A stretch of 36,948 nucleotides of DNA from Pseudomonadota bacterium (GTDB lineage: Bacteria > Pseudomonadota > Gammaproteobacteria > Burkholderiales > Burkholderiaceae_D), in contig JAEWEK010000356.1 in assembly GCA_023389425.1 (NCBI GenBank), positions 1-36,948 of the forward strand, given 5' to 3'. This document shows positions 33,096-36,948 of this stretch, piece by piece. The stretch's first letter is position 1; each line of letters starts with the position of its first letter. A model generated the notes under the pieces. That model was not told the origin of the DNA and ran no database searches. It saw only the letters and a program-made list of their open reading frames with translations. The translations under genes and the position numbers were made by a program.

Positions 33096-33180
33096 ACGAA
33101 GGGATGGGGACCGGCGGGCTATGGTGCCACATCCCTCGTCGCGAGGTCGCGCGGGCGACCCGGTAGCGGACCGTGTCGCG

Positions 33181-34428
33181 TCAGCGGCGGAAACGCACGT
33201 CCACATTGGTTACGGGCGCATCGCCCTTGGGCTTTTTCGGCTTCTTGGGCTTTTTCAGGACCTGGCCGCTGGCGTTGGTCTCCGGCACACGGTGGTCAGG
33301 TTCGAAGCCGGCTTCGTCCACGCGCTTGAGTGTCTGGCTGGTCAGCTGTTCGATGGCGGCCAGCAGTTGCACTTCGTCGGCGCAGACCAGCGATACCGCT
33401 TCGCCGGATGCGCCGGCGCGGCCGGTGCGGCCGGTGCGGTGGACGTAGTCTTCGGCCACGATCGGCAGGTCGAAGTTGACGACCACCGGCAGTTCTTCGA
33501 TGTCCAGGCCGCGCGCGGCGACGTCGGTGGCGACCAGCACCTTCACTTCGCCGGCCTTGAAGCGTTCCAGCGCGCGCAGGCGGGCCGGCTGCGGCTTGTC
33601 GCCGTGGATCGAATCGACGGTGATGCGCTTGGCCGCCAGCAGGTCCACCAGCTCGTCCACGCCCTTGCGGGTCTTGGCGAAGGCCAGTACCTGGCTCCAG
33701 CCGTGCTTCTTCATCAGGTGCAGAAAGAGTTCGGGCTTGCGCTTCTTGTCGACCGGGACCGCCCACTGCCTGATCGCCTTGACCGTCTTGTTGGGCGGGC
33801 TCGCTTCGATGCTGGCCGGGTCGCGCAGCAGTTTGGCGGCGAGCGCGCGGATCGGGTCGGAGAAGGTGGCCGAGAACAGCAAGGTCTGGCGTTTGGCCGG
33901 CAGCGCGGCGAGGATGAGGTCGAGGTCGCGCGAAAAGCCCAGGTCGAGCATGCGGTCGGCTTCGTCCAGCACCAGCGTCTGCACCTGGTTGAGCTTGAGC
34001 GCGTTCTTGCCGTGCAGGTCGAGCAGGCGGCCCGGCGTGGCGACCAGCAGGTCGACGCCGCGGCGCAGCTTCATCATCTGCGGGTTGATCGAGACGCCGC
34101 CGTAGGCCACCAGCGTGCGCAGCGGCAGGCCGGCGCCATAGGCCCGCACGCTGTCGTGCACCTGTTCGGCCAGTTCGCGCGTGGGCACCAGCACCAGCGC
34201 GCGGGTCGAGTTGCTGGCCGCCTGGTCGCCATTCATCACGAGGCGCTGCAGCAGCGGCACCGCGAAGCCGGCCGTCTTGCCGGTGCCGGTGGCGGCAAGC
34301 GCCATCACGTCGCGCCCCGCCAGCACGGCGGGAATGGCCTGGGCCTGGACCGGCGTGGGAGTCTTGTAGCCGAGGGCGGCGAGGGTGGCGGCGATCTGTT
34401 CTATCAGGCCGAGGGAGGTGAACGACAT
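33181..34428 (-). CDS. DEAD-box ATP-dependent RNA helicase (RhlE-like)
   Basis: 415 residues from ATG 34428 (MSFTSLGL). A TTG two codons upstream is possible. Motifs in order: Q-motif region (YKTPTPVQAQAIP), I (ATGTGKT), Ia (PTRELAEQ), Ib (TPGR), II (DEAD in LDEADRMLD), III (SAT), V (ATDVAARGLDI) and VI (HRTGRTGR). All are intact, so it is an active helicase. The C-terminal extension is short and basic (KKPKKPKKPKG, then RFRR), which probably aids RNA binding. These enzymes act in ribosome assembly and RNA decay, often in the cold. The RhlE label rests on general resemblance. It is monocistronic on the minus strand, divergent from the secreted-protein operon. Confidence 0.94.
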   Translation of the reverse strand: MSFTSLGLIEQIAATLAALGYKTPTPVQAQAIPAVLAGRDVMALAATGTGKTAGFAVPLLQRLVMNGDQAASNSTRALVLVPTRELAEQVHDSVRAYGAGLPLRTLVAYGGVSINPQMMKLRRGVDLLVATPGRLLDLHGKNALKLNQVQTLVLDEADRMLDLGFSRDLDLILAALPAKRQTLLFSATFSDPIRALAAKLLRDPASIEASPPNKTVKAIRQWAVPVDKKRKPELFLHLMKKHGWSQVLAFAKTRKGVDELVDLLAAKRITVDSIHGDKPQPARLRALERFKAGEVKVLVATDVAARGLDIEELPVVVNFDLPIVAEDYVHRTGRTGRAGASGEAVSLVCADEVQLLAAIEQLTSQTLKRVDEAGFEPDHRVPETNASGQVLKKPKKPKKPKGDAPVTNVDVRFRR

Positions 34429-34532
34429 GGGCAATGTGGGCGTATCCGAAAGCGCTTAGTTTACCGTGCATGGAGTGCATATGGCCGAAACAATCAATTA
34501 CAAACTCCACAATTCGGCTTACCTGGCTTCGG

Positions 34533-34574
34533 TATAGTTGCTCGACAATTTGGACTGTTGAGAAAGGACGCTCG
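34533..34574 (+). promoter_or_regulatory. Candidate -10 and leader of the secreted-protein operon
   Basis: TATAGT at 34533-34538 matches 5 of 6 bases of the -10 consensus and lies about 36 nt before the ATG at 34575. AAAGGA is the ribosome site 6 nt before the start. No clear -35 is seen. Confidence 0.4.
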
Positions 34575-35312
34575 ATGAAATATGCCGCGCTGCTCGCCTT
34601 TATGTTTGCTAATGCCGCCTGGGCCAATGGCCTTGACGACATGCGCAACGCGCTCGGTTCCTTGCAGGGGCAGGGCGCCTTGCGCGGCACCTTCGACGCC
34701 CGCCAGTCGAAGCAGGAGGCCGACAAGGACAAGGCCGCCGAGACCGCGAACGCGAGCGCCATCGTCGAGGATGACGGCGGCAACCTGACGATCCGCTGGG
34801 ACCGCGCCACGATCAAGCGCGCGGCCGAGGAGGCGAACCCGCCGAACAAGGGCAAGCCGAAGCAGATGCTGTCGTCGGTCCTCGGCACCTCGTCGGCCCT
34901 GCGCATCGGTAACTCGGTCAACTATGCGCCGGCCTTGCTGCGGGCGCTCGAAGGCGCGCAGCTCAAATCGGAGCGCGCCGATACGTATCAGGGCAAGCCA
35001 GCGCGCTTGCTGGAGCTGTCGCTGGTCGAACGCAACCCGGACGACGAGCACGTCAGCATGCAGGAAAATGCGCATGTCGCGAAAGTCTGGCTGGGCGCGG
35101 ACAGCGTGCCGCTGGCGGCCAGCATCACGCACAAGCGAAAGGCCAAGGTGCTGGTGTTCCTCTCGTTCGACCAGCAGTCGAAGGAGGACTTCTCGTTCGG
35201 CGTCGCCGCGAATCGGCTGGTGGTGCTCAAGCGCGACGAACAGGGCACGGCCAAGGGACTGGGCAGCGACGGCCAGTATCACAACACGTACTCGTTCACT
35301 CCGAAGGCATGA
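34575..35312 (+). CDS. Exported protein of unknown function, first of a coupled pair
   Basis: 245 residues from ATG 34575, with AAGGA 5 nt upstream. A signal peptide is clear (KYAALLAFMFANAAWA, cleavage likely after AWA). The mature part begins NGLDDMRNAL, then LRGTFDARQSKQ, an acidic/lysine-rich region, and a C-terminal half of alternating polar and hydrophobic strands (KVWLGADSVPLAASITHKR, KVLVFLSFDQQSK, RLVVLKRDEQG). The strand pattern is loosely like LolA/LolB-type carriers that bind lipid, but I cannot name the family. There are no Cys residues. The stop overlaps the next gene start (ATGA), so both are made together. Confidence 0.8.
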   Translation: MKYAALLAFMFANAAWANGLDDMRNALGSLQGQGALRGTFDARQSKQEADKDKAAETANASAIVEDDGGNLTIRWDRATIKRAAEEANPPNKGKPKQMLSSVLGTSSALRIGNSVNYAPALLRALEGAQLKSERADTYQGKPARLLELSLVERNPDDEHVSMQENAHVAKVWLGADSVPLAASITHKRKAKVLVFLSFDQQSKEDFSFGVAANRLVVLKRDEQGTAKGLGSDGQYHNTYSFTPKA

Positions 35313-36421
35313 CGATGCGACTCCCGACATCGTTGGCGGTATCCACACTGTTGTTGATGGCCGCATCCGGACAGGCAGCCGCACAGGCTGGCGAGCAGGC
35401 CCCGGATGCGAACCCGACGCCAGAGGTGGTGGTCGACGGAACGCGGCGCCCGGAACTCAAGTCTTATCGCGTCATGTCTGCCGGCCTGGATGCGTTCGAC
35501 GAGCATCGCAAGCTGGCGCCGACTGGATCGCTCAAATTCAGGCTGCTGCAAAACGGCGCCCCTTACGGCGAGCCGCAGAAATGGGACAGCGTGACCTTGC
35601 GTCTCGCGGGAGACGAGTTGTCGATCCCGCTGCCGATCGAGGCCGATGGCACCTTCACGCTGCCGCGCAGCCAGGCTGCCTACGACGAGGATGCGGATCT
35701 CGTCCTGAACCGCAAGAAGTCGACGATCAGCTATTACGTGAAGGTGCTGACGCCCGGGCTTGCGGATAACGTGCGGCGGATGGGCGACCTGCGCCTGCAA
35801 TGCGAAGTGACCATCGCGATCGGGAAGAAGGAGCTGAACTTCGCGCAGCGGGCTTTCTACAACACCGTGCTGCTTGGTGGTGACTGGTGCTCGTCACGCA
35901 AGGCGACCTTCGGGCTGCTACTCGATGACTGGCCGATGACCGTGACGCTGGTGGACAAGAACACGCGCAAGGCGCTGCGCGCCGGCGGCTACCGGATCGT
36001 GACGCCGATCCAGGACAGCTCGCTGTCGGACGAGGCGCTGATCACCTTCGAATACTGGTCGCAGGCGAGTGCGGAGCGCAAGCGCGAGTTCCTTGCCACT
36101 ACGCCGATTTTCCTCAAGAGCTCCGTCTTCAAATGGAACGCGGGCACGCCGTTCCGTGAAGTGGAGAAGGGCCGCTACGTCGCGCGAGTCGAGCTGTCGC
36201 GCGGCGAGTCCAAATTGCGGCTGGAGTCCGCCGACGGCCAGCTGGCGCTTGGCGCACCGGCGCGTGGCGATACCCGGATTGACGCCGGCAGCGCGACGAA
36301 GCTGAAGTACCACGGCGGCCGGATGGTCATCCAGGCCGACCAGGCGGGCGCCTACGAGGTATCGCTCGACTTGCGCGACCCCGACCATCCGGAGATGGCG
36401 ATCAGCCGCGCCGAAACTTGA
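35309..36421 (+). CDS. Exported protein of unknown function, second of the pair
   Basis: 370 residues from ATG 35309; ATG 35315 (MRLPTSL) is equally possible. A signal peptide ends near AAAQA. The mature part begins with PEVVVDGTRRPELKSYR and continues as beta-rich segments (LKFRLLQNGAPYG, WDSVTLRLAGDELSIPLPIE, ADGTFTLPRS), suggesting beta-sandwich modules. Two Cys (RLQCEV and GDWCSS) could form a disulphide. The last third (VARVELSRGESKLRLES) also looks beta-rich. No known domain is recognised. It is translationally coupled to the preceding gene and followed by a hairpin. The pair probably works in the periplasm or outer membrane; nothing more can be said. Confidence 0.8.
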   Translation: MTMRLPTSLAVSTLLLMAASGQAAAQAGEQAPDANPTPEVVVDGTRRPELKSYRVMSAGLDAFDEHRKLAPTGSLKFRLLQNGAPYGEPQKWDSVTLRLAGDELSIPLPIEADGTFTLPRSQAAYDEDADLVLNRKKSTISYYVKVLTPGLADNVRRMGDLRLQCEVTIAIGKKELNFAQRAFYNTVLLGGDWCSSRKATFGLLLDDWPMTVTLVDKNTRKALRAGGYRIVTPIQDSSLSDEALITFEYWSQASAERKREFLATTPIFLKSSVFKWNAGTPFREVEKGRYVARVELSRGESKLRLESADGQLALGAPARGDTRIDAGSATKLKYHGGRMVIQADQAGAYEVSLDLRDPDHPEMAISRAET

Positions 36422-36429
36422 CAGCTTGC

Positions 36430-36449
36430 CACTGGCAGGATTGCCAGTG
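36430..36449 (+). terminator. Hairpin after the secreted-protein operon
   Basis: CACTGGCA (36430-36437) pairs perfectly with TGCCAGTG (36442-36449) around a GGAT loop, 9 nt after the stop codon. No T-run follows, so it is a weak or Rho-assisted terminator, or an RNA-stabilising hairpin. Confidence 0.5.
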
Positions 36450-36475
36450 CACGACCGTGTTGCCTTGGGGTAATA

Positions 36476-36491
36476 TCCTGTAATTACAGGA
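36476..36491. promoter_or_regulatory. Perfect 16-bp palindrome overlapping the ribosome site of the NERD gene
   Basis: TCCTGTAATTACAGGA is fully self-complementary. Its right arm contains the AGGA of the AGGAG ribosome site (36488-36492) of the gene starting at 36498. It could be an operator for a dimeric repressor or, as RNA, a hairpin hiding the ribosome site. Confidence 0.6.
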
Positions 36492-36497
36492 GAATTT

Positions 36498-36948
36498 ATG
36501 GCAACCATTATTCCGGCGATCGGGGCGTGCTCATCGAGAATGACAGCAGGCGAGCGGCGCTTCGCGTCGCGGCTGGAGGACAAGCTCGAGAATGACTATC
36601 TGTGCTGGTATGACGTGCCAATTGGTGAGCGCACCCAGCATCCGGATTTCGTCATCATGCATCCGCGCCGCGGTTTGCTGGTGCTCGAACTGAAGGATTG
36701 GCGTCTGGACACTCTGCGTGCGATGGACAAGCAGCACGCCACGATCGTGGTCGGTGACGGCGTCAAGCAGGTGCTGAATCCGCTTGAGCAGGCCAGGCAG
36801 TATATGTACGTCGTCGTCAACCGTCTCGAGCGGGATCCGCAGCTGGTCTGGCCCTCGGGTTCGCTCAAGGGCAAGCCAGCATTTCCATATGCTCACGGCG
36901 TAGTTTTGTGCAACATCACCCGCAAGCAGCTCAACAGCACGGACTTGA
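36498..36948 (+). CDS. NERD-domain protein, C-terminus outside the window
   Basis: The frame from ATG 36498 stays open to the window edge, 150 codons. The N-terminal part is a NERD (nuclease-related) domain: GERRFASRLEDKL (18-30), then D50 in HPDFVIMHPRRG, and E64-x-K66 in LLVLELKDW, the PD-(D/E)xK nuclease layout. NPLEQARQYMYVVVNRL and FPYAHGVVLCN follow as is usual for NERD proteins. Many such proteins carry a DEAD or UvrD-type helicase after the NERD domain, which may lie beyond the edge. AGGAG is 5 nt before the ATG and is part of a 16-bp palindrome. Roles reported for NERD-helicases include DNA processing and possibly defence; the latter is a guess here. Confidence 0.85.
   Translation, partial: MATIIPAIGACSSRMTAGERRFASRLEDKLENDYLCWYDVPIGERTQHPDFVIMHPRRGLLVLELKDWRLDTLRAMDKQHATIVVGDGVKQVLNPLEQARQYMYVVVNRLERDPQLVWPSGSLKGKPAFPYAHGVVLCNITRKQLNSTDL

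Noticed and set aside
31378..34578. 1066-codon open frame opposite zwf and the helicase
   Set aside because: Spans two well-supported minus-strand genes and their promoter; a shadow.

Overview
The window is about 37 kb of GC-rich chromosome from a betaproteobacterium. The gene content and order (gmk-rpoZ-spoT, rph/rdgB/hemW, a zwf-hexR unit, a TtgABC/AcrAB-OprM-type pump with a divergent TetR gene) suggest Burkholderiales, most likely Oxalobacteraceae (Massilia, Duganella or Janthinobacterium relatives). The genus is inferred from protein character, not from a search. I saw no rRNA, tRNA, CRISPR array, prophage or classical insertion sequence.

Layout. 1-2.7 kb: end of a membrane protein gene, greB, a heme oxygenase gene coupled to greB, and a protein of unknown function with a duplicated Cys-containing domain. 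2.7-3.1 kb: a small GIY-YIG nuclease gene enclosed by two inverted copies of a short palindromic repeat. 3.2-7.5 kb: yicC, gmk, rpoZ and spoT on the minus strand (RNA and nucleotide metabolism, stringent response). 7.6-13.1 kb, plus strand: Ser/Thr kinase, PP2C phosphatase, RNase PH, then RdgB and HemW, interrupted by a CPBP membrane protease on the other strand. 13.3-17.1 kb: ilvD and a chemoreceptor. 17.4-24 kb: a complete tripartite RND efflux operon with its own terminator, a divergent TetR regulator and a candidate operator. 24-29.5 kb, minus strand: transaldolase, free-Met-(R)-sulfoxide reductase, an exported alpha/beta hydrolase, a TMEM175-type channel, an M19 dipeptidase, a small membrane protein and a DUF3144 protein. 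29.9-33 kb: an aldo/keto reductase converging on zwf-hexR. 33.2-36.9 kb: a DEAD-box helicase, two coupled exported proteins of unknown function, and the start of a NERD-domain protein cut by the window edge.

The most striking non-coding signal is a family of short palindromic repeats (core like cgtcgttcccgcNNNNgcggga; resembling neisserial dRS3 in the ttcccN8gggaa core). They occur at ten intergenic sites, nearly always as inverted pairs. One pair encloses the GIY-YIG gene, and another forms a MITE-like 173-bp unit with extended inverted ends, one end of which recurs 12 kb away. Together these suggest a repeat family with a nuclease-carrying member. The second clear regulatory signal is a pair of identical 10-bp palindromes overlapping the -10 and abutting the -35 of the zwf-hexR promoter, which look like HexR operators.

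No complete new defence system is visible. The NERD-domain gene at the right edge is the only hint of an accessory module, and it continues outside the window.
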